NCBI GenBank assembly: GCA_027490485.1
Contig: JAIXYA010000029.1
Location: 1 to 5,501, forward strand
DNA from: Comamonadaceae bacterium
GTDB taxonomy: Bacteria > Pseudomonadota > Gammaproteobacteria > Burkholderiales > Burkholderiaceae_C
Reading direction: 5' to 3'
DNA length: 5,501 nucleotides
How positions within the stretch are numbered: position 1 is the stretch's first letter; every line of letters starts with the position of its first letter. A model generated the notes under the pieces. That model ran no database searches and had not been told where the DNA came from. It saw only the letters and a list, made by a program, of their open reading frames with translations. Made by a program: the position numbers and the translations under genes. Shown piece after piece: positions 1 through 5,501 of this stretch.

Positions 1-1
1 C

Positions 2-334
2 CGCAAAACCCCTGTGGGGCAGCTGCCCTATGGCTTGCAAAAACGGGTGGACCTTGGGCGAGCGTTGGCGCTGGAACCCCAGTTGCTGCTGCTGGACGAA
101 CCCATGGCCGGCATGAACGTGGAAGAAAAGCAGGACATGTGCCGCTTCATCTTGGATGTGAATGATGAGTTTGGTACCACCGTGGTGTTGATTGAACACG
201 ATATGGGCGTGGTGATGGACATCTCCGACCGCGTGGTGGTGCTGGACTACGGCAAAAAAATTGGCGATGGCACACCCGACGAAGTACGTAACAACCCCGA
301 AGTCATCAGTGCCTATTTAGGCACAGGGCATTGA
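2..334 (+). CDS. livG: Liv-type ABC transporter ATP-binding protein (LivG family), C-terminal part only
   Basis: This is the last 110 residues of a cytoplasmic ABC ATPase. The 5' end lies outside the window, so Walker A and the Q-loop are not visible, and the frame is open from base 2. Seen here: the ABC signature in its LivG form (LPYGLQKRVDLGRALA, about bases 23-70), Walker B with the catalytic glutamate (LLLLDEP), a D-loop (MAGMN), and the H-loop histidine in LIEHDM. The tail GKKIGDGTPDEV followed by NNPEVISAYLG is typical of LivG. The family is usually about 250-300 residues, so more than half is missing upstream. LivG pairs with LivF to power the LivH-LivM channel. Its TGA stop is 5 bases before the livH ATG, which suggests translational coupling. 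The GTG at base 14 is internal and not the start. Family assignment is secure; the transported substrate is not known. Confidence 0.93.
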   Translation, partial: RKTPVGQLPYGLQKRVDLGRALALEPQLLLLDEPMAGMNVEEKQDMCRFILDVNDEFGTTVVLIEHDMGVVMDISDRVVVLDYGKKIGDGTPDEVRNNPEVISAYLGTGH

Positions 335-339
335 TCACC

Positions 340-1269
340 ATGGCATTCTTTCTTGAAACCCTGCTCGGCGGCCTGATGGCAGGCATGTTGTATTCGCTGG
401 TCGCTTTGGGCTTTGTGTTGATTTACAAAGCTTCGGGCGTGTTCAATTTTGCCCAAGGTGCGATGGTGTTGTTTGCGGCTTTGGCGATGGCGCGATTTGC
501 CGAGTGGTTGCCGCAGGTGACGGGTTTGACCCATCCGGTGTTGGTCAACCTGATTGCTTTTGTGTTGGCGGGTGGGGTGATGTTCATCGTGGCGTGGTTG
601 ATCGAGCGACTGGTGCTGCGTCGCTTGGTGAACCAAGAGGGCACCACCTTGCTGATGGCCACCTTAGGCATTGCGTATTTCTTAGAAGGTTTGGGTCAAA
701 CGATTTTTGGCAATGATATTTACAAAATAGATATTGGTATGCCCAAAGACCCTGTGATGGCTTTCGACCATGTTTTTCCGGGTGGCTTGTTGATCAACCA
801 AGAAGACCTGATCGCTGCACTCATTGCTGCGTTATTGGTAGCTTTGCTGTCGGTGTTTTTCCAAAAAACCTCCACCGGTAGAGCGCTGCGAGCAGTGGCC
901 GACGACCACCAAGCTGCGCAATCGATTGGCATTCCCTTGAACCGCATCTGGGTCATTGTCTGGTGCGTGGCGGGTGTGGTGGCCTTGGTGGCCGGCATGA
1001 TTTGGGGTAGCAAACTGGGCGTGCAGTTCTCACTCGCCACCGTCGCCTTGCGTGCTTTGCCCGTGGTGATTTTGGGCGGCCTCACTTCTGTGCCTGGCGC
1101 CATCATTGGCGGACTCATCATTGGTGTGGGAGAGAAACTCTCCGAGGTGTTCTTAGGCCCCTATGTGGGCGGCGGTATCGAAATTTGGTTCGCTTATGTA
1201 TTGGCTTTGTTGTTCTTGCTGGTGCGTCCACAAGGTTTGTTTGGCGAAAAAATCATTGACCGGGTGTAA
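340..1269 (+). CDS. livH: Liv-type ABC transporter permease (LivH family)
   Basis: This is a 309-residue inner-membrane permease, one half of the channel for a Liv-type importer. I place roughly eight hydrophobic segments, near residues 9-29, 38-52, 66-90, 103-125, 157-175, 203-222, 246-272 and 280-304. The N-terminal YSLVALGFVLIYKASGVFNF and following AQGAM are hallmark LivH wording. The cytoplasmic loop around residues 177-197 (TGRALRAVADD, then QSIGI) is the EAA-like coupling loop that contacts the ATPases. The C-terminal RPQGLFGEK is also typical. Length matches the family (about 290-310). I chose ATG 340: AGGG at 325-328 sits 11 bases upstream, while an in-frame TTG at 331 would overlap the livG stop and lie only 2 bases from that motif. 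The gene follows livG by 5 bases and is followed by livM after 2 bases. Confidence 0.95.
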   Translation: MAFFLETLLGGLMAGMLYSLVALGFVLIYKASGVFNFAQGAMVLFAALAMARFAEWLPQVTGLTHPVLVNLIAFVLAGGVMFIVAWLIERLVLRRLVNQEGTTLLMATLGIAYFLEGLGQTIFGNDIYKIDIGMPKDPVMAFDHVFPGGLLINQEDLIAALIAALLVALLSVFFQKTSTGRALRAVADDHQAAQSIGIPLNRIWVIVWCVAGVVALVAGMIWGSKLGVQFSLATVALRALPVVILGGLTSVPGAIIGGLIIGVGEKLSEVFLGPYVGGGIEIWFAYVLALLFLLVRPQGLFGEKIIDRV

Positions 1270-1271
1270 GC

Positions 1272-2348
1272 ATGATCTACAGAGAAAACGGTCAATTCAA
1301 AACCTCTTATCCAGAAGATCAGCAGATCTTCCCGATTGCGCAGGACCGCGTGTTTGTCGTGTTGCTGCTGCTGGTGTCTTTTGCCGCTGTGCCTTTCTTC
1401 GCCTCCGACTATATGTTTCGCGCCATTTTGATTCCCTTTGTCATCATGGCGATGGCCGCACTGGGCGTGAATATTTTGGTCGGTTATTGCGGGCAAATCT
1501 CTTTGGGCTCGGGTGCTTTCATGGCGGTGGGTGCTTACGGCGCTTACAACTTTTTTGCCCGAGTACCTGATATGCCTTTGCTGCCCGCCTTGCTCTTAGG
1601 CGGTTTATGCGCCACAGCGTTTGGCGTGTTGTTTGGTTTGCCCAGCTTGCGTGTCAGAGGTTTGTATTTGGCGGTCGCCACCTTGGCCGCACAGTTTTTT
1701 GCCGACTGGATGTTTTTGCGGGTGAAATGGTTCACCTTGGACACACCCTCTGGCTCGGTGTCGGTGTCCAACCTTCAGGTTTTTGGCTTGCCTTTAGACA
1801 GTGATGTCAGCAAATACCTGTTTTGCTTGACGTTGTTGGTGGTGATTGCGCTGCTGGCAAAAAATTTGGTGCGTGGTGCCATCGGCCGTGAATGGATGGC
1901 GATTCGCGACATGGACGTGGCGGCAGCCGTCATCGGTATTCGGCCTATGTACGCCAAACTTTCAGCCTTTGCTGTCAGCTCCTTCATCATTGGTGTGGCG
2001 GGTGCATTGTGGGCGTTTATTTATTTGGGCTCTTGGGAGCCCGGCGCATTCTCTGTGGACCAGTCTTTTCGGTTGTTGTTCATGGTCATCATTGGTGGTC
2101 TGGGCTCCATCATGGGTGGGTTTTTGGGCGCGGCTTTCATCGTGGTGCTGCCTATCTTCTTGAACCAGTTTTTGCCCATGTTGGCGGGATTGGCCGGAGT
2201 TGAAATATCCACCGCTGTGGTTTCGCACACCGAGTTGATGATTTTTGGCGCTTTGATTGTGTGGTTTTTGATTGTGGAGCCGCATGGCTTGGCCAAGCTG
2301 TGGTCGATTGGCAAACAAAAAATGCGTGTTTGGCCTTTCCCTTATTGA
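1272..2348 (+). CDS. livM: Liv-type ABC transporter permease (LivM family)
   Basis: This is a 358-residue inner-membrane permease that partners LivH. A polar N-terminal stretch of about 25 residues comes first. Hydrophobic segments follow near residues 26-44, 49-72, 81-97, 102-122, 130-150, 181-199, 229-252, 266-296 and 320-336. Diagnostic LivM motifs are GYCGQISLGSGAFMAVGAY (71-89), LRVRGLYLAVATLA (126-139), the coupling loop REWMAIRDMDVAAAVIGI (206-223), and GGLGSIMGGFLGA (275-287). The C-terminal VEPHGLAKLW is the usual ending. E. coli LivM is longer (about 425) because of extra N-terminal sequence; this length is normal for the larger family. The start codon lies 2 bases after the livH stop with only a weak ribosome site (GGGTG at 1262-1266), so translation is probably coupled to livH. 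Substrate is not deducible from the permease. Confidence 0.95.
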   Translation: MIYRENGQFKTSYPEDQQIFPIAQDRVFVVLLLLVSFAAVPFFASDYMFRAILIPFVIMAMAALGVNILVGYCGQISLGSGAFMAVGAYGAYNFFARVPDMPLLPALLLGGLCATAFGVLFGLPSLRVRGLYLAVATLAAQFFADWMFLRVKWFTLDTPSGSVSVSNLQVFGLPLDSDVSKYLFCLTLLVVIALLAKNLVRGAIGREWMAIRDMDVAAAVIGIRPMYAKLSAFAVSSFIIGVAGALWAFIYLGSWEPGAFSVDQSFRLLFMVIIGGLGSIMGGFLGAAFIVVLPIFLNQFLPMLAGLAGVEISTAVVSHTELMIFGALIVWFLIVEPHGLAKLWSIGKQKMRVWPFPY

Positions 2349-2360
2349 TTTGCAATTCCC

Positions 2361-2366
2361 AAGGAG
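2361..2366 (+). promoter_or_regulatory. Strong Shine-Dalgarno site of the substrate-binding protein gene
   Basis: AAGGAG is a near-consensus ribosome binding site. Two ATG codons follow back to back at 2370 and 2373. The site ends 3 bases before the first and 6 before the second, so 2373 is the better spaced start. It is clearly stronger than the sites before the other genes here (AGGG, GGGTG, GGAA, GGGA). This fits a binding protein needed in excess over the membrane complex. Confidence 0.75.
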
Positions 2367-2372
2367 ACGATG

Positions 2373-3695
2373 ATGAAATCTTTCAAACTTGTGTTGCCTG
2401 CGCTTTTGGCAGCATTTGCCCTTTCAGCAGCCACCACAGTGCTTGCGCAGTCCAAAGAACAGTTCGTCCCCGTCTTGTCTTACCGCACGGGTCCCTACGC
2501 GCCCAATGGCACTCAATGGGCCAATGGCTTTGTGGACTACTTGAAGTTGGTCAACACCAAAGGTGGCATCAACAACGTGAAAATTTCTTTTGAGGAATGT
2601 GAAACCGGTTATGACACTGCGCGCAGTGTGGAATGCTATGAACGCTTGAAGAGCAAAAACCCCAGCTTTGTACAACCCCTCTCAACAGGCGCCACTTTCG
2701 CCATTACCGAAAAAGCCCCTGTCGACAAAATTCCGGTGCTCACCGTAGGTTATGGCCGCAGCGAAAGCGCGGATGGTGCGGTCTTCAAATGGAACTTCCC
2801 GATTGCTGGCACCTACTGGGTGGCGGCAGACACCATCATCCAAGCGATTGCCAAAAAAGAGGGCGGCTGGGACAAGCTCAAAGGCAAGAAAATTGGCTTG
2901 GTCTACCACGACAGTCCGTTTGGCAAGGAACCGATTCCCTTGTTACAAGAGCGAGCCCGCAACCACGGCTTTGACTTGCAGTTGTTGCCTGTGACTGCGC
3001 CTGGTGTTGAGCAAAAAGCCACTTGGTTGCAAGTGCGCCAAGCGCGTCCTGACTATGTGGTCTTGTGGGGCTGGGGTGTGATGAACTCCACCGCCATCAA
3101 GGAAGCGCAAGCCACCGGCTACCCCCGCGAAAAAATGTATGGCGTGTGGTGGGCCGGTGCAGAACCCGATGTGAAAGACGTGGCCGATGGCGCCAAGGGC
3201 TACAACGCGGTCACGATTCAACATGGTGCCGAACCGAACTCCGATATTGTCAAAACCTTGCTGGCCCAAGTCCACAGCAAAGGCCAAGGTACTGGCCCCA
3301 AAGAAGAAGTGGGTCAGGTGCTGTATTTGCGCGGCGTGATGAGCGCCATGATTGGCATTGAAGGTATTCGCGCTGCACAAGAGCGTTTTGGCAAAGGCAA
3401 GGTCATGACCGGCGAGCAAGTGCGTTGGGGCTTGGAAAACTTGAACCTCACCCAAGCCAAGTTGGACGCTTTAGGCTTCAAAGGCGTGATGCGCCCCATC
3501 AATACCTCCTGCATGGACCACATGGGCGCGGCTTGGACCCGCATCCACACTTGGAATGGCAAAGCCTGGGAGTTCACTTCCGATTGGATGCAAGCCGACG
3601 AACAAATTTTGAAGCCCTTGGTGAAAACCACGGCTGACAAATACGCCACCGAGAAAAAACTCGTGCGCCGCACGGGTCAAGACTGCCAGTCTTGA
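2373..3695 (+). CDS. Periplasmic substrate-binding protein of the Liv-type ABC importer (Peripla_BP_6 / LivK-like)
   Basis: This is a 440-residue exported solute receptor that delivers ligand to LivHM. A Sec signal peptide is visible: basic start MKSFK, a hydrophobic core to about residue 24, and a likely signal peptidase I cut after VLA (A25|Q26). There is no lipobox cysteine, so it should be soluble in the periplasm. The mature protein has the type I two-lobe pattern. The first strand leads into YRTGPYAPNGTQWANGF (about 38-54), then VNTKGGINNVKISFEE (60-75), then STGATFAITE (105-114), which aligns by position with the ligand-binding Ser/Thr stretch of LivK. GYGRSESADG and KIGLVYHDSPFGKEP begin later elements. 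It is longer than E. coli LivK (about 369 with signal), and its binding loops differ, so a non-amino-acid ligand such as an organic acid is likely (inference). Four cysteines (76, 88, 380, 438) could form two disulfides. I left the gene symbol empty because livK would imply a specificity I cannot support. Confidence 0.92.
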   Translation: MKSFKLVLPALLAAFALSAATTVLAQSKEQFVPVLSYRTGPYAPNGTQWANGFVDYLKLVNTKGGINNVKISFEECETGYDTARSVECYERLKSKNPSFVQPLSTGATFAITEKAPVDKIPVLTVGYGRSESADGAVFKWNFPIAGTYWVAADTIIQAIAKKEGGWDKLKGKKIGLVYHDSPFGKEPIPLLQERARNHGFDLQLLPVTAPGVEQKATWLQVRQARPDYVVLWGWGVMNSTAIKEAQATGYPREKMYGVWWAGAEPDVKDVADGAKGYNAVTIQHGAEPNSDIVKTLLAQVHSKGQGTGPKEEVGQVLYLRGVMSAMIGIEGIRAAQERFGKGKVMTGEQVRWGLENLNLTQAKLDALGFKGVMRPINTSCMDHMGAAWTRIHTWNGKAWEFTSDWMQADEQILKPLVKTTADKYATEKKLVRRTGQDCQS

Positions 3696-3696
3696 C
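3676..3696 (+). promoter_or_regulatory. Perfect stem-loop over the stop codon of the binding-protein gene
   Basis: GTCAAGACT (3676-3684), loop GCC (3685-3687) and AGTCTTGAC (3688-3696) form a perfect 9-bp inverted repeat. The right arm contains the TGA stop (3693-3695). The stem has 4 G-C pairs of 9, and no T-run follows, so it does not look like a full intrinsic terminator. Its place, between an abundant binding-protein message and the downstream ATPase gene, fits a role in mRNA 3'-end protection or partial attenuation, which is known for other binding-protein operons such as mal. The structure is seen directly; its function is inferred. Confidence 0.5.
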
Positions 3697-3722
3697 GTTG
3701 TAATTCCCTCTTGGAAACTGTC

Positions 3723-4532
3723 ATGAGTGCGTCCCCCATCGTCTTGAGCGTCAACGGTATTGAGGTGATTTACAACCACGTTATCTTGGTGCTCAAAGGT
3801 GTTTCGCTGCAAGTGCCGGAGCGGGGCATTGTGGCGCTCTTGGGCGGCAATGGTGCAGGCAAGACCATTATCTTGCGCGCTATTTCCAACTTGCTGCAAG
3901 GCGAGCGTGGCGAGGTGACCAAGGGCAGCATCGAGTTGCGTGGTGAGCGCATTGAAAACCTCACGCCTGCAGACTTGGTCAAGCGCGGCGTGGTGCAAGT
4001 GATGGAGGGGCGGCACTGCTTTGCCCACCTCACCATCGAAGAAAACTTGCTCACAGGCAGCTACACCCGCAGCGACAAGGGCGAGATTGCAGCCAACCTA
4101 GAGAAGGTCTACAACTACTTTCCACGCTTGAAAACCCGCAAAGATTCGCAAGCCGCCTACACCTCGGGCGGGGAGCAGCAAATGTGTGCGATTGGCCGCG
4201 CCCTGATGGCCAACCCCAGCATGGTGTTGTTGGATGAACCTTCCATGGGCTTGGCACCGCAAATCGTCGAAGAGGTGTTCAACATCGTCAAAGACTTGAA
4301 CCAAAAAGAACACGTCACTTTTTTGCTGGCTGAGCAAAACACCCACATGGCTTTGCGCTATGCCGACTTTGGTTACATCATGGAGTCGGGGCGCATTGTG
4401 ATGGATGGTGCAGCCAAAGACTTGGCCAACAACGAAGACGTGAAAGAGTTTTACCTTGGCATGGGTGGTGGCGAACGCAAAAGCTTCAAGGATGTGAAAA
4501 GTTACAAACGCCGCAAGCGTTGGTTGGCTTAA
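3723..4532 (+). CDS. livF: Liv-type ABC transporter ATP-binding protein (LivF family)
   Basis: This 269-residue cytoplasmic ATPase pairs with LivG. Seen in order: Walker A GGNGAGKT (41-48), Q-loop glutamine Q92 in VVQVMEGRHCF, signature TSGGEQQ (147-153), Walker B MVLLDEP (167-173, with D171 and E172), D-loop SMGLAPQ, and LLAEQN (201-206), where the usual H-loop histidine is glutamine, as is normal in LivF. Walker A is followed by Ile-Ile (49-50) instead of the usual Thr-Thr/Thr-Leu. E. coli LivF is 237 residues; this protein adds a C-terminal tail, ERKSFKDVKSYKRRKRWLA (251-269), that is strongly basic. The start ATG 3723 has GGAA at 3713-3716, 6 bases upstream. An in-frame TTG at 3711 would add four residues and overlap that site, so I rejected it. 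The gene lies 27 bases after the binding-protein stop and 14 bases before the ligase. Confidence 0.95.
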   Translation: MSASPIVLSVNGIEVIYNHVILVLKGVSLQVPERGIVALLGGNGAGKTIILRAISNLLQGERGEVTKGSIELRGERIENLTPADLVKRGVVQVMEGRHCFAHLTIEENLLTGSYTRSDKGEIAANLEKVYNYFPRLKTRKDSQAAYTSGGEQQMCAIGRALMANPSMVLLDEPSMGLAPQIVEEVFNIVKDLNQKEHVTFLLAEQNTHMALRYADFGYIMESGRIVMDGAAKDLANNEDVKEFYLGMGGGERKSFKDVKSYKRRKRWLA

Positions 4533-4546
4533 GGCATGGGACAGCA

Positions 4547-5479
4547 ATGACCGATTTCTATGACGCGCTAGAGCAGCGTGACCCTCAGTTGCGCGAGGCT
4601 TCGCTGTTACAAGCCTTGCCTGCACAAATTGCCCATGCCCAAGCCCATGCATCTGCGTGGGGTGAGATTTTGCAAGGCGTGGATGCTTCAACGATCACCA
4701 CGCGCCAAGCCTTGGCCCAGCTTCCTGTGACGCGCAAATACGAGTTGCTGGCACGCCAACAAGCCGAGCGTGCGAGTGATGTGTTTGGCGGCTTTTCTGC
4801 GCTGCGCTTTGGCAAGCATATGCCGCGTGTGTTTGCCAGCCCTGGCCCAATTTATGAGCCTGAAGGTGTTGGAAAAGATTACTGGCGCATGGCTCGTGCT
4901 TTGTATGCCGCAGGATTTCGCGCTGGTGAATTGGTTCATAACTGCTTTAGTTACCACTTCACACCAGCGGGTTCCATGATGGAGAGTGGCGCGCACGCAT
5001 TGGGTTGCAGCGTCTTCCCTGCGGGTACGGGGCAGACCGAGCAGCAATTGCAAGCGCTGCTGGAACTGCGACCCAGTGCATACAGCGGCACACCCAGCTT
5101 TTTGAAAATTTTGCTTGAAAAAGCCGCTGAATCACAAACAGCCCTGCCGTTTTTGCGAAAGGCCTTGGTCAGTGGTGAGGCGTTTCCCCCTTCGTTGCGT
5201 GATTGGTTGGCAGAGCGTGGCATCACGGCTTACCAGTGCTACGCCACGGCTGACATTGGTTTGATTGCGTATGAAACTTCTGCGCGTGAGGGCTTGGTGT
5301 TGGACGAGGGCGTCTTGCTTGAAATTGTGCGACCCGGCACCGGTGACCCTGTGGCAGAGGGTGAGGTTGGCGAGTTGGTGGTGACCACCCTGAATGCAGA
5401 TTACCCGCTTATCCGTTTTGGTACTGGCGACTTGACGGCAGTGTTACCCGGCATGTGCCCAACCGGCCGCACCAACTAG
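4547..5479 (+). CDS. PaaK-like AMP-forming acyl-CoA ligase, cut by an in-frame TAG (310 residues of about 400-440)
   Basis: This protein resembles phenylacetate-CoA ligases of the adenylate-forming (ANL) superfamily, which activate a carboxylic acid with ATP and transfer it to CoA in the cytoplasm. Seen: an N-terminal helical part with LPVTRKYEL (59-67); FASPGPIYEPEG (96-107) where PaaK has its SSGTTG-type ATP loop; AYSGTPSFLKILLEKA (178-193); VSGEAFPPSLRDWL (208-221); YATADIGLIAYE (232-243) at the adenine/carboxylate-binding motif; GEVGELVVTTL (272-282); and IRFGTGDLT (289-297) with the ribose-binding Asp295. The frame then ends at TAG within GRTN-stop-RIKGWMG, so the C-terminal lid domain with its catalytic lysine is absent. 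I chose ATG 4547 (GGGA 5 bases upstream); the TTG at 4520 overlaps livF. The context suggests it activates the imported acid. It may be a pseudogene, a sequencing error, or a genuinely short protein. The specific substrate is unknown, so no symbol is given. Confidence 0.82.
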   Translation: MTDFYDALEQRDPQLREASLLQALPAQIAHAQAHASAWGEILQGVDASTITTRQALAQLPVTRKYELLARQQAERASDVFGGFSALRFGKHMPRVFASPGPIYEPEGVGKDYWRMARALYAAGFRAGELVHNCFSYHFTPAGSMMESGAHALGCSVFPAGTGQTEQQLQALLELRPSAYSGTPSFLKILLEKAAESQTALPFLRKALVSGEAFPPSLRDWLAERGITAYQCYATADIGLIAYETSAREGLVLDEGVLLEIVRPGTGDPVAEGEVGELVVTTLNADYPLIRFGTGDLTAVLPGMCPTGRTN

Positions 5480-5501
5480 CGTATCAAAGGGTGGATGGGC
5501 C
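5480..5501 (+). other. Continuation of the ligase reading frame after the TAG, cut by the window end
   Basis: Read in the same frame as the ligase, these bases encode RIKGWMG plus one extra base. In PaaK-family proteins GRTN, one variable residue and then R-I-K/R-G-W-M-G-R-A-D is the hinge motif leading into the C-terminal domain. Finding it in frame directly after the stop shows that the TAG replaces a sense codon and is not the natural end of the gene. Confidence 0.7.

Noticed and set aside
1314..1331. Inverted repeat GAAGATC-AGCA-GATCTTC near the 5' end of livM
   Set aside because: A 7-bp stem with a short loop is expected once or twice by chance in a window this size, and it lies within codons of livM, not at a boundary.
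2943..3455. Reverse-strand open frame of 170 codons inside the binding-protein gene
   Set aside because: Entirely antisense to a recognised gene and low in protein-like features.
2354..3708. Shared AATTCCC at 2354-2360 and 3702-3708, in the gaps before the binding-protein gene and before livF
   Set aside because: A 7-base match in two short gaps with no symmetry or extended similarity; too weak to call an operator or repeat.
3471..4028. Long reverse-strand open frame (185 codons) spanning the end of the binding-protein gene and the start of livF
   Set aside because: It lies antisense to two well-supported genes, crosses their boundary, has His/Gln-rich composition typical of a shadow of this codon usage, and resembles no family I know.
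4335..4352. Glutamine instead of histidine in the LivF H-loop (LLAEQN)
   Set aside because: This is the normal state in LivF-family ATPases, so it is not a lesion.
4507..4521. Short hairpin AACGC-CGCAA-GCGTT at the end of livF, considered as a terminator
   Set aside because: Only 5 bp, no T-run after it, and it encodes the Lys/Arg-rich tail; the ligase begins soon after, so termination here is unlikely.
4520..4546. TTG 4520 as the ligase start, overlapping the end of livF
   Set aside because: It would add nine residues unlike the family N-terminus, while ATG 4547 has GGGA at good spacing and begins M-T-D-F-Y-D, which suits the family.
4098..4691. Reverse-strand open frame of 197 codons opposite livF and the ligase start
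   Set aside because: Antisense shadow of conserved LivF motifs, with no ribosome site or recognisable protein.

Overview
The window is one co-directional (+) gene cluster for a Liv-type (branched-chain amino acid family, HAAT) ABC importer, followed by a PaaK-like acyl-CoA ligase gene. Order: 3' end of a livG-type ATPase (2-334), livH-type permease (340-1269), livM-type permease (1272-2348), periplasmic substrate-binding protein (2373-3695), livF-type ATPase (3723-4532), and an AMP-forming CoA ligase of the phenylacetate-CoA ligase family (4547-5479), which is cut by an in-frame TAG just before the window ends. Gaps between genes are 2-27 bases and no promoter or classical terminator is visible, so the set reads as part of one operon that begins upstream of the window. 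No stretch over 300 bases lacks a gene.

Organism: moderate GC, Gram-negative features (Sec signal peptide on a soluble binding protein) and protein wording that I associate with Burkholderiales, probably a Comamonadaceae-like betaproteobacterium. This is recognition from memory, not a database result. Nothing indicates recent transfer, and codon use looks uniform across the genes.

How the genes work together: the binding protein captures a solute in the periplasm, LivH and LivM form the membrane channel, and LivG and LivF hydrolyse ATP to drive import. The binding protein and the ligase next door suggest that the cargo is a carboxylic acid (for example an aromatic or other organic acid), activated to a CoA thioester after entry, rather than leucine/isoleucine/valine. 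The substrate itself cannot be read from the sequence.

Points that stand out: (1) the ligase frame stops at TAG inside a hallmark motif, and the motif's continuation is encoded in the same frame straight after the stop; (2) the ligase lacks the normal Ser/Thr/Gly-rich ATP-binding loop; (3) a perfect 9-bp stem with a 3-base loop sits on the stop codon of the binding-protein gene; (4) LivF has Ile-Ile directly after the Walker A Lys-Thr. I see no wholly new system. The window is an ordinary transport operon with a few unusual details.
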